Notes under the pieces: model-generated
Told to the model about the DNA's origin: nothing
The model's database searches: none
What the model saw: the letters and a program-made list of their open reading frames with translations, nothing else
Source: Myxococcales bacterium
Lineage (GTDB): Bacteria; Myxococcota; UBA796; SXON01
Length of the DNA stretch: 55,894 bases
Direction: 5' to 3'
NCBI GenBank assembly: GCA_009692585.1
Contig: SHYX01000032.1
Span: 1-55,894 of the forward strand
Position numbers and translations under genes: made by a program
Shown here: one piece after another, positions 34,811-43,303 of the stretch
Position numbering within the stretch: the first letter of the stretch is position 1
How the letters are laid out: every line of letters starts with the position of its first letter

Positions 34811-36076
34811 CTACAGTGCCCCGATCCCCCAGGCCAACGCGAATCGGGCGCGCACCTGCTCAGCCTCCGCGGCGATGCGAGCCCGCTGGGCGTCGGCGAG
34901 GTCCGCGCGCGCGATCAGCAGCTCTGAAAGCACGGCAGCGCCTGCCTCATAGCGATCGCGAACCACCACAACCGCGGCGTCGCTCGCGGCGTCGCGGGCA
35001 CGCGCGGCATCGAGCGACGCGTCGGCCGCCCTCAGGTCGATCAGCGCGGCGCGCACCTGGACCGCGGCGGACTCCTGCCCAGAGGCGAGGTCGAGCGCGG
35101 CCCGATCACGGTCGAGGGTGGCCTGGGTGACCGCATCGCGCGTGGACCCCCGACCATAGAGGGGGACGGTGACGCCAAGGCTGGCGGTCGCGGCGGCGTT
35201 GTCGGCGAGCTGGGCTCCGGCCCCGGCTCCACCGTCTGCGGCCATCGACGAACCGGCGTCGAGTCCAAGGCTCACGCTGGGAATGCCGCCCGCCCGGGCC
35301 GCGACGACGTTGGCGTCGGCCGCGGCCACCGCGCTCCGCAACACGGCGAGTTCCGGGAGCTCCGCGTCGGCGCGCGCCAGCAGGGCGTCGACGGCGGTCA
35401 CCTCCAGCTCCGGCCCACGGATCGGCGGCGAAAAACGCCACGCGCGGCGTGGGTCGAGCCGCAGGGTCTGCACCAGCGAGAGGCGCGTGAGCGCGGCCGT
35501 CCGCTCGGCGGCGACGAGGGCCGAGCGGGCGCGCGCCGCGGCTGCGGTCTGTTGCAACGCATCGGCGCGCGTACGCGCTCCGGCCTCCACGCCGCTGCGG
35601 ATGCGCTTCTCCAGGGCTTCTTCGGCCGCGAGCGTGGCGCCGGCCGCCGCGACCTGGGCGTCAGCCGCGGCGAGCTCCAACATCGTGGTCGCGAGCGCAA
35701 GGTGCAGGTCCTGATGCACGCGGCGCACCCCCGCCTCGGCTGCCGCGAGCTGCGCGCGCGCGCCCTCCACCCCCGCGCGGATCGACCCGCCCCCGTACAA
35801 CGTGACCTCGGCGCTGAGCCCCGCGTTTGCCTCGGGGCCGCGCGCGGTTCCCACCGCGGTGCCCGCCCAGGCGGCGAGCGTCGGAAACCCAGCCTGCTTC
35901 TGGCGGGACAGCGTGCTGGCCGCGGCGGTGCGTGCGAGCCTCGCCTCTTCGGCATCGATGCCATCGGCCAACGCGCGCTCCAGGGCCGCGGGGAGATCGA
36001 TCGGGCCCTCTTCAGCACGAATCGAGGCGATCCCCAGCAGCAACAACACGAGCGACATCGCCGCGACGCCTAACAT
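34811..36076 (-). CDS. TolC-family outer-membrane efflux protein
   Basis: A 421-residue protein with a signal peptide (SLVLLLLGIASIRAEE) and the two long Ala-rich helical repeats of the TolC/OEP family. Marks include LARTAAASTLSRQKQAGFPTL with Leu-rich heptads, AEVTLYGGGSIRAGVEGARAQL and VTVPLYGRGSTRDAVTQATL; the TLYGGG and PLYGRG turns are the usual beta-hairpin positions in the two repeats. It would form the outer-membrane channel of an export system. No periplasmic adaptor or inner-membrane pump gene is beside it. I chose ATG 36076; ATG 36094 would overlap the divergent gene. Confidence 0.85.
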   Translation of the reverse strand: MLGVAAMSLVLLLLGIASIRAEEGPIDLPAALERALADGIDAEEARLARTAAASTLSRQKQAGFPTLAAWAGTAVGTARGPEANAGLSAEVTLYGGGSIRAGVEGARAQLAAAEAGVRRVHQDLHLALATTMLELAAADAQVAAAGATLAAEEALEKRIRSGVEAGARTRADALQQTAAAARARSALVAAERTAALTRLSLVQTLRLDPRRAWRFSPPIRGPELEVTAVDALLARADAELPELAVLRSAVAAADANVVAARAGGIPSVSLGLDAGSSMAADGGAGAGAQLADNAAATASLGVTVPLYGRGSTRDAVTQATLDRDRAALDLASGQESAAVQVRAALIDLRAADASLDAARARDAASDAAVVVVRDRYEAGAAVLSELLIARADLADAQRARIAAEAEQVRARFALAWGIGAL

Positions 36077-36092
36077 TGAATACCGTGCGCCC

Positions 36093-36812
36093 ATGAACGC
36101 AGACCGGATGATCTCGGTGTTTCTCGCGGGGGTGCTCGTCGGCGGCTCGGTCGTCTACCTTGCGCCGAACAACTCCCTCGCGGTGGGGGTGCCTGGGCGT
36201 CAGAGGGAGGGTGGGGCAACCGGCGTCAGCGCGGGGAAGTCGGGCGCGAGCGAGCAGGGCGGCGGCGGCCAGGCGGATGCTGGACAGGGGAGCGAAGGGC
36301 AAGGCGGCGGTAGCGATGCCGGCGGTGCCTCGTCTTCGGGGCTTGGCGCCGCGTCCGCAGGCATAGCCGGGGCGGGTCCCGGCACCCAAGGCACCCAGGA
36401 GATGTCTCCGGGCGTGGGGGGCGGCGGCGACGCGTCCACGGGCGGCGTGACCGGCGGCGGCGGGGTCGCCGGGGGCGAGACCGAAGCGTCACCGATTTCG
36501 GCGCAGCCTGCCACCGGCGCGCCTCGCGGCGCGACCCGGCTCCTCCGTCACCTCCAACTCGCCCCGAGTTTGTGGAAAGCCCAGGCCGAGGCGGCGCTGT
36601 CCTCACCCGATCCCAAAGTCAAGGAGCTCGCGGTCAGGCTCGCCGCCCATGCCGTCGCGGTGCCGACGGTCACCGATCGCATGCCGCCGAACACCGAGGT
36701 GGTGGCCTACCTCGTCGACAGCAAGCTCCTGCTCGAGCGGATGAAGTTGATGGGCATGGACGTGGGCTCACTCGAGAGTCAGGTCGACGAGGTCAGTCAC
36801 TCTCGCAAGTAG
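36093..36812 (+). CDS. Membrane-anchored protein with a long Gly-rich linker
   Basis: A 239-residue protein: a short N-terminal membrane anchor (MISVFLAGVLVGGSVVYL), about 110 residues of Gly/Ala/Ser/Gln low-complexity linker, and a helical C-terminal domain (LRHLQLAPSLWKAQAEAALSS to LLERMKLMGMDVGSLESQVDEV). The architecture suggests a periplasmic tether. It begins 17 bases upstream of, and divergent from, the TolC-like gene. I do not recognise the C-terminal domain. Confidence 0.55.
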   Translation: MNADRMISVFLAGVLVGGSVVYLAPNNSLAVGVPGRQREGGATGVSAGKSGASEQGGGGQADAGQGSEGQGGGSDAGGASSSGLGAASAGIAGAGPGTQGTQEMSPGVGGGGDASTGGVTGGGGVAGGETEASPISAQPATGAPRGATRLLRHLQLAPSLWKAQAEAALSSPDPKVKELAVRLAAHAVAVPTVTDRMPPNTEVVAYLVDSKLLLERMKLMGMDVGSLESQVDEVSHSRK

Positions 36813-36823
36813 GGGGGCCGCGC

Positions 36824-37648
36824 CTACACCAGATCGGCAAACTTCTTCCGATTGTGTGCAAACACGCTGGCGCCCACCGCCAGCGCCAGGCCGGCGGCCA
36901 CGAACGCGTAGATGACAGACGTGAGGGCCGCCGGCAGACTGTGCCCAAGGAGCAGGCTCTGGTAGATTCCGATGTATTGGGCCATCGGGTTGGGATACAA
37001 CAGGAGGAACAGCTCGCGCGGGTAGGCGGACGCCGGGTACATCACCGGGGTCACGAACATCCCGATCAGTAAGCCCGCGGTGACCCAGTGCCCAACGTCG
37101 CGGAAGTAGACGTTGAGCACGGAGAACAACAGGCCCAGCCCCAACCCGAAGAGTGTTTGTGCCACGACGAACGGGAGCAACAGGAGCGCGTGCCAGCTGA
37201 GTCCGTCGCCGATGAGCACACAGGCCACCAGCAACACCGCGGTCCGGAACAGTTGGTTGATCAAGGACGAGGCCATGGCCTGCGCCGGAAGGACGACCGC
37301 CGGGAAGTTGACCTTCCGAATCAGGTGGGCGTGATTGGTGATCGACGTCGTCCCCCGCAACAGCCCGTCGGCGAATCCGCTCCAGGCGACGGTTCCGCAC
37401 AGGAGGTAGAGCACGTACTGGCCGGTGGTCTGACCGGTGTGGAAACGAACGTTCAACAGCACGTGGAACACCAGCGTGTAGGTGGCGACCTCCAGGATCG
37501 GGTTCACCACCGCCCAGAACAGGCCGATGCTGCTACCCAGATACCGCACCCGCAGGTCGTTCTGCGTCAGCGCCCAGAAGAGTCGGCGTGCGTCCCAGAG
37601 CGCCTGAAGCTCGGCCATCGCGCTGGGAGTCGCCACCTCAACGCCCAT
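36824..37648 (-). CDS. ABC-2 type transporter permease (polysaccharide/lipid export)
   Basis: A 274-residue inner-membrane permease with six helices, of the KpsM/Wzm/TagG family. The N-terminal amphipathic segment RRLFWALTQNDLRVRYLGSSIG and the conserved HLIRKVNFPAVVLPAQAM are typical; a FVTPVMYPASAYP turn follows in the usual place. It exports a polysaccharide or glycolipid. The partner ATPase is missing from the window, which is unusual because the two normally adjoin. ATG 37648 overlaps the upstream FadL-like gene by 11 bases; ATG 37618 is an alternative start. Confidence 0.85.
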   Translation of the reverse strand: MGVEVATPSAMAELQALWDARRLFWALTQNDLRVRYLGSSIGLFWAVVNPILEVATYTLVFHVLLNVRFHTGQTTGQYVLYLLCGTVAWSGFADGLLRGTTSITNHAHLIRKVNFPAVVLPAQAMASSLINQLFRTAVLLVACVLIGDGLSWHALLLLPFVVAQTLFGLGLGLLFSVLNVYFRDVGHWVTAGLLIGMFVTPVMYPASAYPRELFLLLYPNPMAQYIGIYQSLLLGHSLPAALTSVIYAFVAAGLALAVGASVFAHNRKKFADLV

Positions 37649-39047
37649 CGGGGCCGCCGAATTGCCAGCCCACGCCGAGGCCCCCGATCCACGCTGACGA
37701 TCGATAGGTGCCATTCCCGATCACGCGGCCCTCGCCGACGGTGGTGCGGAAGGAATCGCCGTAGTCCACGTAGAGGGCGGGCTGGGCGTACACCGACGTC
37801 GTCACCGCCCGTTCCATCCACCCCGTGACCATTCCGCTTGCGTCAAGGCTGAGGTGCCGGCCCAGGCGCACGGTGAGGCCTGCCGCCGCCCCCCCCTTGT
37901 CGCTGTCGGGCACGCCAGGATTGGCCATCGCGTCGGGCGTGGCGCTGGTTTCTCCGAAGACACCCGCCCGCACGGTCAGCGCCGGGTCGGCGTCCCACTC
38001 GCCCCCCAGCCGCAGGCTCCAGGTGTCCACGAACCCCGTCCGCAGCGAGACGTCGTCGGTCACCACGATGTCCCGCCCCTGGAGGGGGCCGTCCTCGGTG
38101 CCGGTCAGGGTCAGGTCGAGGTCGGTCACCACCAGGGCGTCGGTGTCCGCCCAGCCGGTCCAGGTGCCGGCCAGCTCGACGCGGACGGTGGCCGTGGGTG
38201 TCACCTGGACGCCCGCGCGCACGGTCCACGGCAACTGGACCGCGAGCGTCGCGTCGGGGTCGGTGAAGCTGGCGTCGGTGAGGTAGGGGCGCACGGTCCC
38301 ATTGTCCTCGGACAGCGTCGCGGTGGTGGCGCCGGCGGCGTCGAACGAAACCCCGGGTTGCACCGAGAGTCCGAGGGCGACGGCCGGAATCGGGGTCACC
38401 AGCAATCCGGCGTTCCACGTCAGCGCGAAGGGGTCGGTGGCCGCGATGTCCAGGACCACGTCATCCGTTGGTGTGTCGCTGCCGCACGCGTCCGGATCGG
38501 CGCTGTTGCAGAGGGTCGCGACGAGGGACTGGTCGACGCGCAGCAAGGTGTACTGGATCCCCGCGCCCACGGACAGCCAGGGGTTGATGCGTTGGGCAAC
38601 CGTGGGTCCGGCATAGAGTTGTCGTATCGCCGAGTCGATGATCGCGTAACGTTGGGCGCCCGCGGCGGGCCACGAATAATCCGATCCCGTGGGAACCAAC
38701 ACCCCCACCGCCAGGGTCGTATTTGCCAACGCAGGGTGTAGGCCGCCCAATCGGGTGACGACGCCCCCTGCCGGCTCCAGCACCGGCGGTGCCATGCTCT
38801 GCACCGTCTGAAACGGGTTGACGCCAGGGATGTCGGCGCGGTCGAACTCAACCGTCTGCTGCGTGGCCCACAGGTCGAATTTGACACTGGTGCCCCGCGT
38901 GGACGACAGCGCCGCCGGATTGTACCACTGGGCGCTATAATCGTCGGCCCCGGCGACGAACGCCCCCGCGCGCCCCTGTCCGCGCACGCCCGAATCCACG
39001 AGAGTGAAGCCCGCGGCGCCGGCCAACGACGTCAGCGCCAGCAGCAA
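37638..39047 (-). CDS. FadL/OmpP1-family outer-membrane transport protein
   Basis: A 469-residue beta-barrel of the long-chain fatty-acid/hydrocarbon transporter family. A short signal (LLALTSLAGAAGF) is followed by the N-terminal hatch (GQGRAGAFVAGADDYSAQWYNPAALS), which is the clearest family mark. Many amphipathic strands follow, and the protein ends in a strand and a short polar tail. It imports hydrophobic compounds across the outer membrane. The start is a TTG at 39047, directly after the stop of the upstream lipoprotein. Confidence 0.85.
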   Translation of the reverse strand: MLLALTSLAGAAGFTLVDSGVRGQGRAGAFVAGADDYSAQWYNPAALSSTRGTSVKFDLWATQQTVEFDRADIPGVNPFQTVQSMAPPVLEPAGGVVTRLGGLHPALANTTLAVGVLVPTGSDYSWPAAGAQRYAIIDSAIRQLYAGPTVAQRINPWLSVGAGIQYTLLRVDQSLVATLCNSADPDACGSDTPTDDVVLDIAATDPFALTWNAGLLVTPIPAVALGLSVQPGVSFDAAGATTATLSEDNGTVRPYLTDASFTDPDATLAVQLPWTVRAGVQVTPTATVRVELAGTWTGWADTDALVVTDLDLTLTGTEDGPLQGRDIVVTDDVSLRTGFVDTWSLRLGGEWDADPALTVRAGVFGETSATPDAMANPGVPDSDKGGAAAGLTVRLGRHLSLDASGMVTGWMERAVTTSVYAQPALYVDYGDSFRTTVGEGRVIGNGTYRSSAWIGGLGVGWQFGGPDGR

Positions 39048-39794
39048 CTACAAGCCCGCCGGCTGCCCGGCGTCCTCGGTCCACCCGGCGTCATCCGCCG
39101 TGAATTCTGTTAGTTGGCCCGAGATTTCATAGGCGTAGGTGCACGTTGCCTCGACCGTGAGGGTGCAGCCCTGCGTGTCGCAGTCGTAGACCGCGCGCCC
39201 GTTGTTGGCCGGCACCTCGGCCCCGGCGGCATCGGTGAGGAAAAGATAAGCTCCGATCGGAGCTTCACCATTGTCTCCGACGTAGACGGCCGCCTCGTCC
39301 GCCCAGGTATCGGACTCCCCCCAACTGGAGAGCGACTGGGAGTTCGGCAGGTAGCTTCCGGTGAAGGTCTCGTTGTTGAACGTTCCTTTGATCCGGAGGC
39401 TCTGGCTGGTCTCGGTGTGTTGGCTGAAGTCGTACCCGGAGGCGTGGGTGGCGGTGGCGTCCGTGCTCTCTTCGCCCGTCCAGCCAAAGGTCCAGCTCCC
39501 GTCTTCGTTGTGGGTGCCGGGCAGCGCCTCGGTGCCCACGATCAGCATCGAACCCTGCCCGTACTCGTCGATTCGTCCGAAGAACAGTTGGCTGCTCGCC
39601 GACTCGTCCGCCGTTGCCGTCCAACTCTCGTCCGTCGTAGTCGCCACCAGCGCGGGGTGGGCGCCGGTGACGTTGTGGGTGATCTCGGTCGCGCACTCGT
39701 CGCCCACCGGCGCGGTCACCGCAAGGGTGAACGCCCAGGTGCCCCAAGGAGTCGTGGCGCAGCCGGTGAGCAAGAGCGGGAGGAACAGACCCAT
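39048..39794 (-). CDS. Lipoprotein, hypothetical, upstream of the FadL-like gene
   Basis: A 248-residue lipoprotein with a very short signal peptide (MGLFLPLLLTGC, Cys12). The mature protein is acidic and rich in Thr, Ser and aromatic residues (DESWTATADESASSQLFFG, GTFNNETFTGSYLPNS), consistent with a beta barrel or calycin-like fold, and has four late cysteines (DCDTQGCTLTVEATCTY). It is cotranscribed with the FadL-like gene, with no gap. I do not recognise the family. A repeat element lies 29 bases upstream of its start. Confidence 0.6.
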   Translation of the reverse strand: MGLFLPLLLTGCATTPWGTWAFTLAVTAPVGDECATEITHNVTGAHPALVATTTDESWTATADESASSQLFFGRIDEYGQGSMLIVGTEALPGTHNEDGSWTFGWTGEESTDATATHASGYDFSQHTETSQSLRIKGTFNNETFTGSYLPNSQSLSSWGESDTWADEAAVYVGDNGEAPIGAYLFLTDAAGAEVPANNGRAVYDCDTQGCTLTVEATCTYAYEISGQLTEFTADDAGWTEDAGQPAGL

Positions 39795-39819
39795 GAGCTG
39801 AGCGTAACCGGGTTAGTTC

Positions 39820-40010
39820 GCCATGCCGCCCGTGGGTCGGCTCCATGAGCCACGAAACGGCCGAGCGGCATGGGGGACTGCGGTGGGGGGAGAGCGCCAC
39901 GTCCCAGCGCGTTCGTCAACGCGCTGGGCGCCGTAGGCCGGAAAGCGCAGCTTGGAGGCGGGAGGGTAGGCGACGGTAGGGGGAGGACGCGGCGAGCGTC
40001 TTCCCCCGTG
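39820..40010 (+). promoter_or_regulatory. Highly structured leader before the tryptophan dioxygenase gene
   Basis: Three strong inverted repeats fill this stretch. CATGCCGC at 39822 pairs with GCGGCATG near 39865. CCCAGCGCGTT (39903-39913) pairs perfectly with AACGCGCTGGG (39918-39928) round a CGTC loop, an 11-base stem. GGGGGAGGACGC (39979-39990) pairs with GCGTCTTCCCCC (39996-40007) round GGCGA, a 12-base stem with one G-U pair. The last ends 20 bases before the start codon. No protein-like frame runs through. It could be a structured RNA leader, a small RNA, or an intergenic palindromic repeat. Confidence 0.45.
39823..39857 (-). repeat. Dispersed upstream element, copy 1
   Basis: About 34 bases match a second copy at 49174-49206 with four mismatches and one indel. 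Read on the minus strand the shared core is GGAGCCGACCCACGGGCGGC here. Both copies lie upstream of, and in the same orientation as, a minus-strand gene (29 bases before the lipoprotein start here). In this copy GGCTC-CAT-GAGCC is a small hairpin, and CATGCCGC pairs with GCGGCATG further on. Confidence 0.5.
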
Positions 40011-40027
40011 ACAGGATAGTTCCCCTG

Positions 40028-41101
40028 ATGCCCGCTCCGACCTACTGGGACTACCTCCACCTGCCAGATCTGCTCTCCTGTCAGGGCGGGCTCGACGACG
40101 CGCCGGCCGCCGACGAGCTGCATTTCATCATCGTTCATCAGGTCTATGAACTTTGGTTCAAGCTTATGCTTTCCCAACTACGTCTGGCGCGTGATCATCT
40201 CGCGGGCCCGCATCTTCCGGAAGAGCGGGTGCCGTTCGTCGTGCACCATCTTGGGCGCGTCAACGCCATCCTGCGGCTGTGCGTGGACCAGTTCGCGGTC
40301 ATGGAGACGCTGCCCCCGCAGGACTTCCTCGACTTCCGCGACAAGCTGGTTCCGTCCAGCGGGTTCCAGAGCTTTCAGATGCGGGAGTTCGAGATTCTCC
40401 TCGGCCTGACGCCCGAGCGTCGCGTCAAGTATGCCGGCACGGACCCCATCGAGCACATCCGCAGCCAGACGCACTCTCCGGCCGGCCGGGCCGTGGCTGA
40501 GCGGCTCGTCGCCACCATCGCGGAGACCCATCTCCGCGACGCGCTCCTGGCCTGGCTGGGACGCACGCCGATCATGGGCAGCTCTCCGGGTGATCCGGGT
40601 GACGCGGACGTGGTGGAGCGCTTCCTCGCCGAGTACTACTCGCGCGTCGAGCGGCATCAACGCGAGGGGGCGGACCAGTTGGTCATCGTGTTGGGCGGCG
40701 TGGATGCCGACAAGATTCGCGCGCGCGTGGACGGGGCCCTGGCCGGGGTTCGTGAGTTTCTGCTCCCCGAAGACCCGGTGTCGCGGCGGGCCCGCGCCGC
40801 CCTGGTGTTCATCGAGAGCTACCGGCACCTTCCGCTGCTGGCGTGGCCACGTCTGCTTCTTGACACCTGCGTTGAGCTGGAGGAGCAGACCGTGCTGTTC
40901 CGTCATCGCCATGCGCGCATGGTCGAGCGGACCATCGGCCGACGGGTCGGCAGCGGGGGGAGCGCCGGTGTGGAGTACCTGGACCAGACGACTGCCTACC
41001 GCGTTTTTCCGGAGTTGTGGAACGTCCGTACCTGCCTGTTGCCCCGCGACCGCATCCCGCCCTTGTCGGGGAGTGAGACATACCACTTCGCGGGGGGTTG
41101 A
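40028..41101 (+). CDS. kynA: Tryptophan 2,3-dioxygenase
   Basis: A 357-residue heme enzyme that opens tryptophan to N-formylkynurenine, the first step of the kynurenine pathway. Family motifs are strong: YWDYLHLPDLLSCQ, ELHFIIVHQVYELWFKLML, SSGFQSFQMREFE with the substrate-binding region, and FRHRHARMVERTIG, whose His (293 or 295) is the likely heme ligand. The GSGGSAGVEYLDQT loop near the end covers the active site. It is longer than the ~280-residue bacterial type because of an inserted helical segment (about 165-235), closer to the longer form. No kynureninase or formamidase is nearby. Confidence 0.92.
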   Translation: MPAPTYWDYLHLPDLLSCQGGLDDAPAADELHFIIVHQVYELWFKLMLSQLRLARDHLAGPHLPEERVPFVVHHLGRVNAILRLCVDQFAVMETLPPQDFLDFRDKLVPSSGFQSFQMREFEILLGLTPERRVKYAGTDPIEHIRSQTHSPAGRAVAERLVATIAETHLRDALLAWLGRTPIMGSSPGDPGDADVVERFLAEYYSRVERHQREGADQLVIVLGGVDADKIRARVDGALAGVREFLLPEDPVSRRARAALVFIESYRHLPLLAWPRLLLDTCVELEEQTVLFRHRHARMVERTIGRRVGSGGSAGVEYLDQTTAYRVFPELWNVRTCLLPRDRIPPLSGSETYHFAGG

Positions 41102-41143
41102 CCGCGGTGGTCACCGGGCTCCGTTCCCGGGCGTCCGGTCAGA

Positions 41144-42751
41144 TCACGGTGGCGCAAACTGGAAGCGCTCGTTGCAGGCAGCATCGCGATAGGGTCGCAA
41201 AATCGAAGCTCCCGCCGCCGGTGGTGAGGCGTCGATCCCAGGGGTCGGGTCCACGGTGGGCGCGGCCGGCTGGCCGCCGGGCACATCCCAATACCCATGC
41301 TTGCGCAGCTCAGCGGCAACTTCGGGCGACACCTGATCCTGGGGCAATACATTTTGACCCACCGTGATGCTTCGCCGCCAGGCTACCAGCCGAGTGCGCA
41401 GGGCCTCCATCGTCGCCGGATCCTGCCGATGGACGTCGGTGTGCTCCCCCGGATCAGATCGGAGGTCATACAGTTCAAACCTCTTACTATCGAGCGGCTC
41501 CGCGGCAAGCCGATCGGCCAGCGCCGGATCCACGAGTGAACTATCCTTGGCCACCAGCCGATGTGTCATGGTCCGGACGCTGAGCATGTCCATCACCCCT
41601 TCCGAGAAGACCGCGTCCACCCCGAGTTCCCCACGCGCCACCGCCCGGAGGTCTCGTCCGCCACTGCCCGCGGGGGGGAGGGCGCCCGCCACCGACAGGA
41701 TGGTCGCCGCGACATCGCGCCCGTCCACGAGCCCGGGGGCGACGGTACCACCGTTGAAACCCGGCCCCCACGCCACCAGTGGCACGCGTGTACAAGAGTC
41801 GAACAGGCCCGTCCGGTGGTTCATGTAGCCGTGGTCGAGCAGGTCCTCGCCATGGTCCGACAACACCACGACCACCGTGTCGTCGAGCGCCCCCAGCGCT
41901 CTTAGCCGCTGCAGGGTCAGCCCCAGCATCGTGTCCCCGTAGCGAACGGCGCCGTCGTAGTGGTCCTGAACGTGCTGTTTGTCCGCGGCGGTCACCGCGA
42001 TCCGCCGCGCGTCCGGAGCCGCGGCCGCCAGCCGGGTGTAGCTCATCGGGTCGAGTATGCTGTCACCCCCGGCGTGGGAGAACCACGAAGGGACGACGTC
42101 CAACAACAGGGCGTCGCCCAGCACCATTTCCGAAATGCACGGGTTCTTGCAGAGGGCTTCGGCGAGCGGCGACCCTTCCCCCCCGGAATAGAGGTGGTTC
42201 CACGGCCCCGGCCGGTGGTAGGGCCGGTGGGCGTCGTAGCCGTGGAGGAACGCAAACCAAGGTTGGCCGGCTGGAACCTTCGCCACCCACTCGCTGGCTT
42301 TGGGTCCGGTGGCGAACAACGAACCGAAGCCCCGCTCGGCCGACCAGTGATCCCAGCCCTGATCGTAGCCAAAATCCGCGGTGACGTGTCCACCCGCTGA
42401 AAAGGCCGCGGTAGCGTACCCGTAGGCGGAGAGCGCCTCGGAGACGAGGGTGACGTCGTTCGGGATGGCGTAGGTCGCATAGACCGGGGATGCCAGCTCC
42501 GAGGCGTATCGGCCGGTGAGGAGCGCGGCATGCGACCAGGCGCTCTCGTTCGCCTGGCTCAAGGCTAGGTCGAACCGGGTGCCTTCCGCCGCGAGCGCGT
42601 CGAGCACCGGGGTGGTGTCCCGCGCGTAGCCGTACGCACCAACGTGGTCCGCGCGCAGCGTGTCCAGGCTCACGAGGAGCACGTTGGGGTGCGCGTTCTT
42701 CACCCGCGCGGGTTCGGGTGCCCCGCCGCAAGCCGCCAGGAGCGCGATCAT
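41144..42751 (-). CDS. Sulfatase-fold lipoprotein with Ser in the nucleophile position
   Basis: A 535-residue member of the sulfatase/alkaline phosphatase superfamily, divergent from the HTTM/MBOAT operon. ATG 42751 gives a very short lipoprotein signal (MIALLAACGG, Cys8). Metal sites: VSLDTLRADHVG (Asp30), FLHGYDAHRPY and VVLSDHGEDLLDHG. The nucleophile position, normally CxPSR, reads SAWSH with Ser70; Pro and Arg are lost, so formylglycine formation is doubtful and Ser may act directly. A C-terminal Pro-rich tail ends the protein. It could remove or transfer a phosphate- or sulfate-linked group on the cell surface. Confidence 0.82.
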   Translation of the reverse strand: MIALLAACGGAPEPARVKNAHPNVLLVSLDTLRADHVGAYGYARDTTPVLDALAAEGTRFDLALSQANESAWSHAALLTGRYASELASPVYATYAIPNDVTLVSEALSAYGYATAAFSAGGHVTADFGYDQGWDHWSAERGFGSLFATGPKASEWVAKVPAGQPWFAFLHGYDAHRPYHRPGPWNHLYSGGEGSPLAEALCKNPCISEMVLGDALLLDVVPSWFSHAGGDSILDPMSYTRLAAAAPDARRIAVTAADKQHVQDHYDGAVRYGDTMLGLTLQRLRALGALDDTVVVVLSDHGEDLLDHGYMNHRTGLFDSCTRVPLVAWGPGFNGGTVAPGLVDGRDVAATILSVAGALPPAGSGGRDLRAVARGELGVDAVFSEGVMDMLSVRTMTHRLVAKDSSLVDPALADRLAAEPLDSKRFELYDLRSDPGEHTDVHRQDPATMEALRTRLVAWRRSITVGQNVLPQDQVSPEVAAELRKHGYWDVPGGQPAAPTVDPTPGIDASPPAAGASILRPYRDAACNERFQFAPP

Positions 42752-42838
42752 GGCCGGCGCCCCTCGAGGGGCAGGGCGGCACGGGCGTCGGGGCACGACA
42801 ACAGGAGCACGGCGCTCTGTAGCCGGCTACCTGGGGGG

Positions 42839-43303
42839 ATGCCCGAACGGCTGCCCGGACTGAAGCTGATCGCGCTCGCGGCCCTGGCCTTCTACTTCCT
42901 GCTGTCCTACCGGGTTGCGCTCGCGACACTCGGTGTCGCCCAATTCCCGAAGGGCGTGCCTGCTCTCTCGGGGGCGACGTGGCTCGGCCGCTGGAAGATG
43001 TTCACCGATCTGCGCGATGAACACTGGGATGTGGAGGCCGAGGTGCAAGGGGCCTCAGGCTGGGCGCGCGTCGACCTCGCGGCGCGCTATCCGCTCCACT
43101 GGGACGAGGGTCCCGGCTACCTCCGGGACGACTACTACGAGAATCCGAAGCGCCTCGCCGCCCTGGCACATGACCTGTGCCGCATCCCCGGGGCACAGGC
43201 GGCGCGCTTCACCGAGGTGCGCTGGCCCAAGACGCGCGGCCAACGAGCACAGCCACGCACCGGCGAGTCGCGGACTGCCCTCGGGAGCTTCGCATGTCGA
43301 TGA
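42839..43303 (+). CDS. Small exported or membrane-anchored protein, first gene of the HTTM/MBOAT operon
   Basis: A 154-residue protein with one N-terminal membrane helix (LIALAALAFYFLLSYRVAL) and a soluble domain of about 110 residues rich in Trp, Tyr and Arg (LGRWKMFTDLRDEHWDVEAEV, YYENPKRLAALAHDLC). The start ATG 42839 has a strong GGGGGG ribosome site. It overlaps the HTTM gene by ten bases. Small proteins with a similar WxMF segment occur next to HTTM genes elsewhere as far as I recall, but the family name is not certain. Its function is unknown. Confidence 0.6.
   Translation: MPERLPGLKLIALAALAFYFLLSYRVALATLGVAQFPKGVPALSGATWLGRWKMFTDLRDEHWDVEAEVQGASGWARVDLAARYPLHWDEGPGYLRDDYYENPKRLAALAHDLCRIPGAQAARFTEVRWPKTRGQRAQPRTGESRTALGSFACR

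Noticed and set aside
41114..41130. CCGGG/CCCGG hairpin between convergent kynA and the sulfatase-like gene
   Set aside because: Only five pairs, GC-rich background and no U-run; not distinguishable from chance.
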